Assembly (NCBI GenBank): GCA_964397995.1
Contig: CAYNLG010000135.1
Location: forward strand, 1-5,224
Direction: 5' to 3'
Source of the DNA: CAYNLG01 sp964397995
GTDB taxonomy: Bacteria > Planctomycetota > Phycisphaerae > FEN-1346
DNA: 5,224 nucleotides
A model generated the notes under the pieces. That model was not told the DNA's origin, did not search any database, and saw only the letters and a program-made list of their open reading frames with translations. The first letter of the stretch is position 1, and every line of letters begins with the position of its first letter. The translations under genes were made by a program, and so were the position numbers. Positions 1-5,205 of this stretch are shown here, in pieces.

Positions 1-266
1 ATCGGGAAGTCCACGCCCGCGACCTCGGGCAGCTTCTGGGCGAGGTTCGCCGTCAGGCGGCCGAACCGTTCCAGGGCCGCCGGGTGGACCGACGCGACCA
101 CCACGGGCACCGGGCGCCCGTCGCCCGGGGCGGCCTGGGCGAACCCGTCGCCGAGGGCCTCCAGCCGGTCGAGGGGCACGCGGAGGACCGCGCCGAGGCC
201 GTTAGGTCCGACGGCCGCCAGGGCCGCGCTCGTGTTGCCGAGGCTCGCGACGAGGAAGTCCGTCAC
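1..266 (-). CDS. coaX: Type III pantothenate kinase-like protein (CoaX family), truncated by window edge
   Basis: Only the first 88 residues are present; the gene runs off the left edge. CoaX phosphorylates pantothenate in the first step of coenzyme A synthesis, in the cytoplasm. The assignment rests on an N-terminal ASKHA-type phosphate-binding strand and turn (SLGNT at residues 8-12, where the family normally has DxGNT) and a second hydrophobic strand, VVVASVHP at 55-62, matching the family's 'SVVP' region. The start is GTG at 264-266. It overlaps the TGA of obg in a GTGA arrangement and is preceded by GGGAGG (274-279) at 7 nt spacing, which suggests translational coupling to obg. The family's leading aspartate is replaced by serine at residue 8, so activity is uncertain. 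The fold family is fairly likely; the exact function is less so, and another ASKHA-type kinase remains possible because the rest of the protein is missing. Confidence 0.62.
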   Translation of the reverse strand, partial: MTDFLVASLGNTSAALAAVGPNGLGAVLRVPLDRLEALGDGFAQAAPGDGRPVPVVVASVHPAALERFGRLTANLAQKLPEVAGVDFP

Positions 267-1288
267 GGGCGGCCCTCCCCGGCGGTCTCGCGGGCGTCCA
301 GCGCGTCGAGGCCGCGCAGCATCGTGCCGACCAGCTCGTTCAGCCCGGTCCCGGCGGCGCTCGAGATGGCGAGCACCGGCTTCCCGACGGCGGCCTCCAG
401 CTCGCGCCGGGTCGTCTCGTCCCCCGGCAACAGGTCGGTCTTGGTGAGGCAGACGATCTCGGGCTTGGCGGCCAGCGCGGCACTGTAGGCGACGAGTTCG
501 CCGCGGATCGACCGGTAGGCCTCCTCGGGCGTCTGGCCGGTGTGCGGCTGGATCTCCACGAGGTGGACGAGCAGGCGGGTCCGCTCGATGTGCTTGAGGA
601 AGGCGTCGCCGAGGCCGACGCCCGCGTGGGCGCCTTCGATGAGGCCGGGCAGGTCCGCCATGACGATCCGGCGCTCGGCCCCGGCCCGGACGATGCCCAG
701 GTGCGGGTCAAGCGTCGTGAACGGGTAGTCCGCCACCTTCGGCCTCGCCGCCGACAGCCGCGCGAGCAGCGTGCTCTTGCCGGCGTTGGGCAGGCCGACG
801 AGACCGATGTCGGCAATCAGCTTGAGCTCCAGATGGAGCTCGCGCTGCTCGCCGGGGGTGCCGGGCTCGGCGGTGCGCGGCGTCTGGTTGGTGGCGGTGG
901 CGAAGGCCTTGTTCCCCTTGCCGCCCTTCCCGCCGCGCGCGACGATCACGCGCTCGCCGGGGGTGTCGAGGTCCTTGATGAGGAGGTCGTGGCGTCGGTC
1001 GTAGACGAGGGTGCCGGGCGGGACGTCGATGACGAGGTCTTCGCCGGCGGCGCCGAACTGGTCCTTGCCGCGCCCCGGCTCGCCGTGGCCGGCCCGCCAG
1101 TGGTGGCGACCGCGGAAGTCGAGGAGCGTGTCGAGGCCGGGCCGCGCGTGGAGGACCACGTCGCCGCCATCGCCGCCGTCGCCGCCGTTCGGCCCGCCGC
1201 GCGGCACGCCGGCTTCGCGTCGGAAGCTGGCGCACCCGTTGCCGCCGTCGCCGGCCTTGACGAGGATGTCGGCTTCGTCGATGAACAT
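263..1288 (-). CDS. obgE: GTPase Obg (ribosome-assembly / stress GTPase)
   Basis: Obg is an essential cytoplasmic GTPase that binds the 50S ribosomal subunit and is linked to late ribosome assembly and stress signalling. The 341-residue protein has the glycine-rich Obg fold at about 1-158, with dense Gly runs at 14-43 and 114-125, followed by the G domain. Visible G motifs are GLPNAGKST (G1, 165-173), YPFTT (G2, 188-192), DLPGLIEGA (G3, 212-220), TKTD (G4, 282-285) and SSAAG (G5, 309-313). G4 has Thr where NKxD is usual. There is no C-terminal OCT domain; the protein ends about 28 residues after G5, the short form of the family. The ATG at 1286-1288 gives the canonical MFIDEADI start and has a modest ribosome site, GGGGA, 6 nt upstream. 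The stop overlaps the next gene's start. A hairpin and a possible promoter separate it from rpmA, a common neighbour in bacteria. Confidence 0.97.
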   Translation of the reverse strand: MFIDEADILVKAGDGGNGCASFRREAGVPRGGPNGGDGGDGGDVVLHARPGLDTLLDFRGRHHWRAGHGEPGRGKDQFGAAGEDLVIDVPPGTLVYDRRHDLLIKDLDTPGERVIVARGGKGGKGNKAFATATNQTPRTAEPGTPGEQRELHLELKLIADIGLVGLPNAGKSTLLARLSAARPKVADYPFTTLDPHLGIVRAGAERRIVMADLPGLIEGAHAGVGLGDAFLKHIERTRLLVHLVEIQPHTGQTPEEAYRSIRGELVAYSAALAAKPEIVCLTKTDLLPGDETTRRELEAAVGKPVLAISSAAGTGLNELVGTMLRGLDALDARETAGEGRP

Positions 1289-1332
1289 GGAGCGTCCCCG
1301 GCCGGGGCCGCCGTCGGCCCGGGCGCTGCGTC

Positions 1333-1361
1333 AGGGTACCAGCGCCGGGCGCCGGGGGCAA
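1333..1361 (-). promoter_or_regulatory. Candidate sigma-70 type promoter for obg-coaX
   Basis: On the minus strand, TTGCCC (1356-1361) is followed after 17 nt by TACCCT (1333-1338). The match is 4/6 to the -35 and 3/6 to the -10 consensus with ideal spacing. It lies between the hairpin after rpmA and the obg start, where a promoter would be needed if the hairpin terminates. The support is positional and the boxes are weak. Confidence 0.33.
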
Positions 1362-1385
1362 GCCGGCGCGGGCGGCGCACGGAAA

Positions 1386-1416
1386 CGGCCCGCGGCGCTC
1401 GCGGCGCCCCGGGCCG
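1386..1416 (-). terminator. GC-rich hairpin downstream of rpmA, possible intrinsic terminator
   Basis: The arms CGGCCCG (1386-1392) and CGGGCCG (1410-1416) pair perfectly. After one C:C mismatch, GGCGC (1394-1398) pairs with GCGCC (1404-1408) around a 5-nt loop. On the minus strand the structure begins 21 nt after the rpmA stop and is followed by only TTTCC, so the U-tract is short. It may terminate partially and let some rpmA transcripts continue into obg. Confidence 0.5.
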
Positions 1417-1437
1417 TGGTAAGCTCTCGTGGCAGCG

Positions 1438-1674
1438 TCAGTTACGGACGTGGACCTTGCGGCCCTGGAACTCGACCGTGCCCTCGGCCAGCGAGAACAG
1501 CGTATCGTCCCTCGCCCGGGCCACGTTTCGCCCCGGGTGGAACTTCGTCCCGCACTGCCGCACGAGAATCGCCCCGACCTTCACGGCCTCGCCGCCGAAC
1601 CGCTTGACGCCGCGGAACTGCGGGTTGGAGTCGCGTCCGTTGCGGCTGCTGCCCTGTCCCTTCTTGTGTGCCAT
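1438..1674 (-). CDS. rpmA: 50S ribosomal protein L27
   Basis: L27 is a component of the large ribosomal subunit; its flexible N-terminus reaches towards the peptidyl transferase centre and helps position tRNA. The 78-residue protein has the family signature: MAHKKGQGSSRNGRDSNPQ at the start, GVKRFGGE at 22-29, and GTKFHPGRNV at 42-51. There is no N-terminal extension of the kind that Firmicutes cleave off. The frame is open far upstream, to about 2859, but the start is fixed at the ATG at 1672-1674 by the invariant AHKK sequence and by AAGGAG (1681-1686) 6 nt upstream. A promoter with a perfect TATAAT box precedes it. rplU (L21), normally directly upstream of rpmA, is absent here; an exported protein gene occupies that place. 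Confidence 0.97.
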   Translation of the reverse strand: MAHKKGQGSSRNGRDSNPQFRGVKRFGGEAVKVGAILVRQCGTKFHPGRNVARARDDTLFSLAEGTVEFQGRKVHVRN

Positions 1675-1713
1675 GGGTGGCTCCTTGCCCGTCTCGTCTT
1701 CAGGGGACGGGGG

Positions 1714-1741
1714 ATTATACGCGCGTCCGGGGCGGATGCAA
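1714..1741 (-). promoter_or_regulatory. Promoter of rpmA
   Basis: A perfect TATAAT -10 box (1714-1719, minus strand) lies 16 nt downstream of TTGCAT (1736-1741). It is in the intergenic gap just behind the stop of the exported protein gene, and the rpmA Shine-Dalgarno and start are about 28 and 40 nt further on. This suggests rpmA is transcribed independently of the rnf block. A 17-nt part of the element recurs near rnfB. Confidence 0.6.
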
Positions 1742-1745
1742 GCCC

Positions 1746-2522
1746 CTACCGCCAGGTCCAGTGCTTCGAGACGAAGGTGACTTGGTCGAGGTTCAGCCAC
1801 CACTTGTCGCCCGGGAGCGTGTACGTCAGGACGAGGGCCTTGCGGAGGATGACGGGCTCGGCCTTGGGCGTGGGGGCCTCGGCGGGGGCCGCCTCGGCTT
1901 CGCCGGCGGCCTCGCCCTCGGCGGTCTGCGCGGCTGCCCCGGCGGGCGCTCCGAGGGCCGCCTCGGCCAGCGCCGTCCCCGGCGCGGGCCGCTCGATGTA
2001 CTGCCCCGAGATGCCCTCGACGATGATGCGGAAGCTGTCGGCCTCGCGGTCGATGGGCGCGAAGATCGCCACGCCCGTCCGGGCGTTGTCGATGCCCGGG
2101 TGAATCTTCCCGTGCAGTCGGCCCGCGTTCTCCAGGAACCGCACGTCGCGCGTCATCTTGATGGCCTCGTACGCCTTCGGGTAGAGGCCCGCGCGGCAGA
2201 CCTTGGCGGTGTCGGTCACCAGCAGGAAGCTCGGGACGTACATTTTGGCCTCGTCCGTCGGGTTCGCCACCGTGTACAGGACGTACCAGTAGACGGCGCG
2301 GCGGCCGTCGGCCTCCTGGACCACGATCGGCTCGGGGTGCGAGAACTGGAAGTCGAACGTCCAGTCCTCGCCTTTGACGAGATTCGGGTCGACGTCGTCC
2401 GGGTCGGCCTGCCGGACGGCCTTGACCCCGGGCTCGGCCTTCGGCGCGTCGGCGTTTGCCGCCCACGCCACGCCCGCCGGCAGCATTGCCGCCAGCGTCA
2501 GCACCAGCATCCATCGCGTCAT
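1746..2522 (-). CDS. Exported protein of unknown function
   Basis: I cannot assign a function. The 258-residue protein starts with a clear Sec signal peptide: Arg at 3, a hydrophobic core at about 4-19, and a likely cleavage after AWA at 19-21. There is no lipobox cysteine, so it is predicted to be released or periplasmic. The mature part is soluble: an acidic stretch at 39-53, a beta-rich region with YWYVLYTVANPT (78-89) and LLVTDT (100-105), then GIDNARTGVAIF (143-154) and LVLTYTLPGDKW (230-241). An Ala/Glu/Pro-rich low-complexity segment at about 178-223 interrupts the domain. The style resembles conserved planctomycete secreted proteins that I recall but have not searched. The ATG at 2520-2522 was chosen because it directly begins the signal peptide and has GGAG 8 nt upstream; the frame is open further upstream. 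It lies 35 nt after rnfB with no obvious terminator between them, so cotranscription is likely. Confidence 0.82.
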   Translation of the reverse strand: MTRWMLVLTLAAMLPAGVAWAANADAPKAEPGVKAVRQADPDDVDPNLVKGEDWTFDFQFSHPEPIVVQEADGRRAVYWYVLYTVANPTDEAKMYVPSFLLVTDTAKVCRAGLYPKAYEAIKMTRDVRFLENAGRLHGKIHPGIDNARTGVAIFAPIDREADSFRIIVEGISGQYIERPAPGTALAEAALGAPAGAAAQTAEGEAAGEAEAAPAEAPTPKAEPVILRKALVLTYTLPGDKWWLNLDQVTFVSKHWTWR

Positions 2523-2557
2523 GGTTCGCACTCCGTCTCCGGGCCGCCCCCGGCCTC

Positions 2558-3445
2558 TCAGGCCGGCTGCGGCGCCTTGGCCTTGGCGCCCCCGCGGGGG
2601 CTTTTCGGGCGGAGGTGCCGGAAGGTTCCGATACACCCCACCGGGCACGCCCGCACGCACTTCCCGCACGAAATACATTTATCGAGATCGACCCGCGCGA
2701 GGTTCCCCTCCACGTGGATCGCGCTTCCCTCCACGGGGCATACCTTCTCGCACTTGCGGCACGCGATGCAGCCCGCGCGGCACACCTGCCGCACCGCCTT
2801 CGCGGCGTCCCGGTTGCGGCAGAGCACGTGAACGTACCGGTCCTTGGGCAGAATCTCAATGATATTCTTCGGGCAGACCTCCGCGCAGGTCCCGCACGCG
2901 GTGCACCGGTCCTCGAGGACGCGCGGCAGGCCGGTGGCCTCGTCCATCACCATTGCCCCGAACGGGCACGCCGCCACGCACGTCCCCAGCCCCAGGCACC
3001 CGTACACGCACGCCGCCTGGCCGTACTGCGTGGCCGTGGCGGCGCGGCAATCGGCGGCGCCCTCGTAATGGAAGCGCTCGCCGGTGGCCTCGCGGGAGCC
3101 CTGGCAGAGGACCACGGCCACCTTCGGTGCCATCGCCCCGGCCTCCAGGCCCATGACCGCGGCAATGGCCTGGGCCGTCTCCGGCCCGCCCGGCAGGCAC
3201 TGGCTCGGGTCCGCCTTCCCCGCCACCACCGCCTCCGCGTAGGCCGCGCACCCCCCGTACCCGCAGGCCCCGCAGTTGGCCTTCGGCAACAGCTCCTCGA
3301 TGGCCGCCTGACGCGGGTCCACCTGGACCGCGAAGAACCGGTTCGCCAGGGCCAGGACCGTCCCAAAGACGGCGGCCAGGCTGCCCAGCACGAGCAGGGC
3401 CGGGAGGGTATGGCTGAGGACTTCGCTCACGGCGTCCGCCTGCAT
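2558..3445 (-). CDS. rnfB: Rnf complex subunit RnfB (polyferredoxin, electron entry from ferredoxin)
   Basis: RnfB takes electrons from reduced ferredoxin and passes them through iron-sulfur clusters into the membrane Rnf complex. Counted from the ATG at 3443-3445 (295 residues), there is one N-terminal membrane helix at about 12-36. Then comes the 4Fe-4S domain with Cys 58, 61, 66 and 83 (NCGACGYGGC motif). Next is CVYGCLGLGTCVAACP at 146-161, and three further ferredoxin motifs: CTACGTCAEVCP (181-192), CRAGCIACRKCEKVCP (222-237) and CISCGKCVRACP (257-268). This is the long, multi-cluster form typical of acetogen-type Rnf, not the short proteobacterial RsxB. The C-terminus is a basic Lys/Ala/Pro tail. 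The frame extends upstream to a GTG at 3500-3502, 9 nt after rnfA, but that start has no visible ribosome site. The ATG has GGAAGG directly adjacent, which is unusually close, and a GTG at 3428-3430 is also possible. Identity is secure; the start is not. Confidence 0.94.
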   Translation of the reverse strand: MQADAVSEVLSHTLPALLVLGSLAAVFGTVLALANRFFAVQVDPRQAAIEELLPKANCGACGYGGCAAYAEAVVAGKADPSQCLPGGPETAQAIAAVMGLEAGAMAPKVAVVLCQGSREATGERFHYEGAADCRAATATQYGQAACVYGCLGLGTCVAACPFGAMVMDEATGLPRVLEDRCTACGTCAEVCPKNIIEILPKDRYVHVLCRNRDAAKAVRQVCRAGCIACRKCEKVCPVEGSAIHVEGNLARVDLDKCISCGKCVRACPVGCIGTFRHLRPKSPRGGAKAKAPQPA

Positions 3446-3472
3446 CCTTCCGTTCGGGTCAGAACCCGCCTG

Positions 3473-3478
3473 ATTATA
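3473..3478 (-). promoter_or_regulatory. Possible internal promoter -10 box for rnfB
   Basis: A perfect TATAAT on the minus strand lies about 28 nt upstream of the ATG at 3443-3445. The best -35 at 17-nt spacing is TGGCGA, only 3/6 to consensus. The box and its flank nearly match the rpmA promoter core. If it is used, translation of rnfB would have to begin at the ATG or further downstream. Confidence 0.3.
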
Positions 3479-3511
3479 CGCGTCCGGGCCGGAAATCGCC
3501 ACGCGGCCCGG

Positions 3512-4174
3512 CTACATGGTGATGCCGAAGAGCTTCGCGAACCCCATGAAGGCCAAGGCCATCAGGCCCGCGCTCACGAACGCGATCGGCAGCCCCTTCA
3601 TGGCCTTCGGCACGGGATGCTCGGCCAGCCGCTCGCGGATGCCGCTCATCAGCAGCATCGCCAGCAGGAACCCGACGCCCGCACAGAAGCCGCTGAACGC
3701 CGCCACGTGCACCGGCGGCGCCCCGCCGCCCAGCTTCCAGTCCGTCGTGTTCAGCAGCGCCACGCCCATCACCGCACAGTTCGTCGTGATGAGCGGCAGG
3801 TAGATGCCGAGCGCCTGGTAGAGGCTCGGCACGGCCTTGCGCAGCACCATTTCGACGAACTGCACCAGGGCCGCAATCACCAGAATGTAGGAAATTGTCT
3901 TCAGGACCAGCACCAGCCCGCCCGCCGGCACCGGCATGCCCAAGGCCGCCAGCAGGTGGAACCGGCCGTCGGCGGGCGGCAAGAGGACGTGGGCGTAGAG
4001 GAGGCTCGTCACGGCCGAGGCCAGCGTCATCACGAAAATCACCGCCAGGCCCATCCCGACCGAGTCGCTCGTCCGCTTCGACACCCCCAGGAACGGGCAC
4101 AGGCCCAGGAACTTCGCGAGGACGAAGTTCGAGATCAGGATCGACCCGATCGCCAGTTGCAGGTACAGGGCCAT
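3512..4174 (-). CDS. rnfA: Rnf complex membrane subunit RnfA
   Basis: RnfA is an integral membrane subunit that pairs with RnfE. The pair forms an inverted-topology core carrying electrons across the membrane during ferredoxin:NAD+ oxidoreduction coupled to ion pumping. The 220-residue protein has six predicted helices (about 5-27, 38-62, 87-110, 120-141, 157-177, 195-216). It contains both family hallmarks: NFVLAKFLGLCPFLGVSK at 16-33 and GIYLPLITTNCAVMGVALL at 123-141. Cys26 and Cys133 are the conserved cysteines that, with the matching pair in RnfE, hold a membrane-embedded 2Fe-2S cluster in known structures. It is longer than the roughly 193-residue E. coli RsxA, mainly through an extra stretch of about 18 residues between helices 2 and 3. 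RnfB next door argues against the paralogue NqrE. The ATG at 4172-4174 is 21 nt after the rnfE stop, with only a weak purine-rich GAGACGAG upstream. Confidence 0.95.
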   Translation of the reverse strand: MALYLQLAIGSILISNFVLAKFLGLCPFLGVSKRTSDSVGMGLAVIFVMTLASAVTSLLYAHVLLPPADGRFHLLAALGMPVPAGGLVLVLKTISYILVIAALVQFVEMVLRKAVPSLYQALGIYLPLITTNCAVMGVALLNTTDWKLGGGAPPVHVAAFSGFCAGVGFLLAMLLMSGIRERLAEHPVPKAMKGLPIAFVSAGLMALAFMGFAKLFGITM

Positions 4175-4195
4175 ACGCGTCTCGTCTCGCGGGCG

Positions 4196-4939
4196 CTAGG
4201 CCGCGCCGCCGCCGGCCGCCGCCGGGGCGGCATCGCCGGGCGTCTCAGGGGGCGCGGGCTGGGCGAAGTCGCCGGCCGTCTTCGCCACCGCCGGCGCGTG
4301 GGCGGCCGCCCGGCGCGCGGCCCGCCGGTCGCCGATCCACCGGAACAGGCCAAAGAGCAGGCCGATCACCAGGAACGCCCCGGGTGCCATGATCATCACG
4401 TTCATCGGTTCGAGGCGCGGCACCAGGGTGCGGCCGCCGACGACGAGCGGCGTCAGCCGGTACCCCCACAGGGTGCCCGACCCGAGCACCTCGCGCACCA
4501 GGCTGATGGCCACCAGCGCCCCGAGGAACCCCAAGCCGATGCCCAAGGCGTCCATGAGGCTCGGCGCCGGGCCGTGGCGCGAGGCGAAGCCCTCGGCGCG
4601 GCCGAGGATGATACAGTTGACGACGATCAGCGGGATGAAGATGCCCAGGGCCTCGTTGATGGCCGCCGGGGCGAGGGCTTTCATAAAAATCTCGACCATC
4701 GTCACGAAGCCGGCGATGACGACGATGTAGCAGACGATGCGGATTTCGGGGGGAATGACGCGGCGAAGGAGGCTGATGATGACGTTCCCGCCGACCAGGA
4801 CGGCGGTGGCGGCCAGAGCCATCGCGACGCCGTTCTGGAGGGCCGTCGTCACCGCCAGCGTGGGGCACAGACCGAGGGCGAGGACGAACACGGGGTTCGC
4901 CCGAATCGGCTTCTCGGCGAAGTCCTTCCAGAGCCCCAC
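4196..4939 (-). CDS. rnfE: Rnf complex membrane subunit RnfE
   Basis: RnfE is the membrane partner and distant homologue of RnfA in the Rnf complex. The 247-residue protein begins VGLWKDFAEKPIRANPVFVL, as family members do (xSLWKEF...ENPV). It continues with LGLCPTLAVTT at 22-32 and ALGIFIPLIVVNCIILGRAE at 97-116; Cys25 and Cys109 correspond to the 2Fe-2S ligands. Six helices are expected (about 15-33, 36-57, 67-86, 96-113, 130-150, 182-202). The GTG at 4937-4939 was chosen over an in-frame start near 5083 because it matches the family N-terminus and has a very strong Shine-Dalgarno, AAGGAGG (4944-4950), 4 nt upstream. After the last helix there is an Arg-rich then Ala/Pro-rich tail at about 205-247, longer than usual. 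It is the first rnf gene of this transcript; a promoter lies upstream. Confidence 0.95.
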   Translation of the reverse strand: MGLWKDFAEKPIRANPVFVLALGLCPTLAVTTALQNGVAMALAATAVLVGGNVIISLLRRVIPPEIRIVCYIVVIAGFVTMVEIFMKALAPAAINEALGIFIPLIVVNCIILGRAEGFASRHGPAPSLMDALGIGLGFLGALVAISLVREVLGSGTLWGYRLTPLVVGGRTLVPRLEPMNVMIMAPGAFLVIGLLFGLFRWIGDRRAARRAAAHAPAVAKTAGDFAQPAPPETPGDAAPAAAGGGAA

Positions 4940-4999
4940 GCGGCCTCCTTGGGTTCGGTGCGGCCCGTGTGCCGGGTTCCGACGGCACGCGGGACGGGC

Positions 5000-5028
5000 A
5001 GTGTAGGGGACGGGGATGGGGGCGTCAA
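5000..5028 (-). promoter_or_regulatory. Promoter of the rnfEAB block
   Basis: On the minus strand TTGACG (5023-5028, 5/6 to -35) is followed after exactly 17 nt by TACACT (5000-5005, 4/6 to -10). The predicted transcript starts near 4993 and gives a leader of about 54 nt before the rnfE GTG, with the strong ribosome site at its end. This supports rnfE being the first gene of its operon. Confidence 0.57.
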
Positions 5029-5060
5029 GGAGGTTGGGGGCGGCCGGAATACACGCGAGG

Positions 5061-5103
5061 GCACGGGCATGCCAGCCGGGCAACCTCTCTACGCAGCCCG
5101 TGC
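5061..5103. repeat. 8-bp inverted repeat between the divergent promoters
   Basis: GCACGGGC (5061-5068) and GCCCGTGC (5096-5103) are perfect inverted copies 27 nt apart. They lie upstream of both facing promoters, about 33 nt from the rnfE -35 and 45 nt from the plus-strand -35. They could be a two-site operator or activator site. Short GC-only arms can occur by chance in such a GC-rich genome. Confidence 0.25.
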
Positions 5104-5147
5104 AAGGCCGATGGCGATGTCAGCCACTCTCCCGCCCCAGGGATAGC

Positions 5148-5175
5148 TTGGACACTCGTTTGCGTTGGGTAGAAT
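5148..5175 (+). promoter_or_regulatory. Promoter of the divergent plus-strand gene
   Basis: TTGGAC (5148-5153) is followed after 16 nt by TAGAAT (5170-5175, 5/6 to the -10 consensus). The expected start of transcription is near 5182, leaving a short leader containing the ribosome site of the gene at 5206. The -35 is imperfect; shifted by one base it reads TGGACA, 5/6 but with 15-nt spacing. Confidence 0.5.
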
Positions 5176-5205
5176 GAGCAGGCCCGAACGGAAAGGAGTG
5201 TCACG

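Noticed and set aside
1160..1195. GCC-type triplet repeats
   Set aside because: They encode the glycine/aspartate-rich repeat of the Obg N-terminal domain and need no other explanation.
1729..1746. GGGGC/GCCCC hairpin at the stop of the exported protein gene
   Set aside because: The stem is only 5 bp, no U-tract follows, and it overlaps the rpmA -35 region; too weak to call a terminator.
542..1780. A 412-codon open frame on the plus strand
   Set aside because: It is antisense to obg and rpmA, whose family motifs are unmistakable; its sequence is low-complexity Ala/Gly/Val/Glu.
2573..2592. GGCGCC inverted repeat at the end of rnfB
   Set aside because: It lies in the Lys/Ala coding tail (alternating AAG GCC codons) and lacks a following U-tract.
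1438..2859. A long minus-strand frame that would give L27 a 395-residue N-terminal extension
   Set aside because: The invariant AHKK start, a good ribosome site and a promoter all lie at the L27 ATG; the upstream part is another frame of the exported protein and rnfB.
4969..4988. Hairpin GTGCCG/CGGCAC in the rnfE leader, considered as a riboswitch or attenuator
   Set aside because: The leader is only about 54 nt, the stem is 6 bp, and no known riboswitch core is visible.
2456..5146. An 896-codon open frame on the plus strand
   Set aside because: It lies antisense to rnfE, rnfA and rnfB, has Arg/His/Gln-rich composition without any domain, and is explained by the high GC third-position bias of the real genes.
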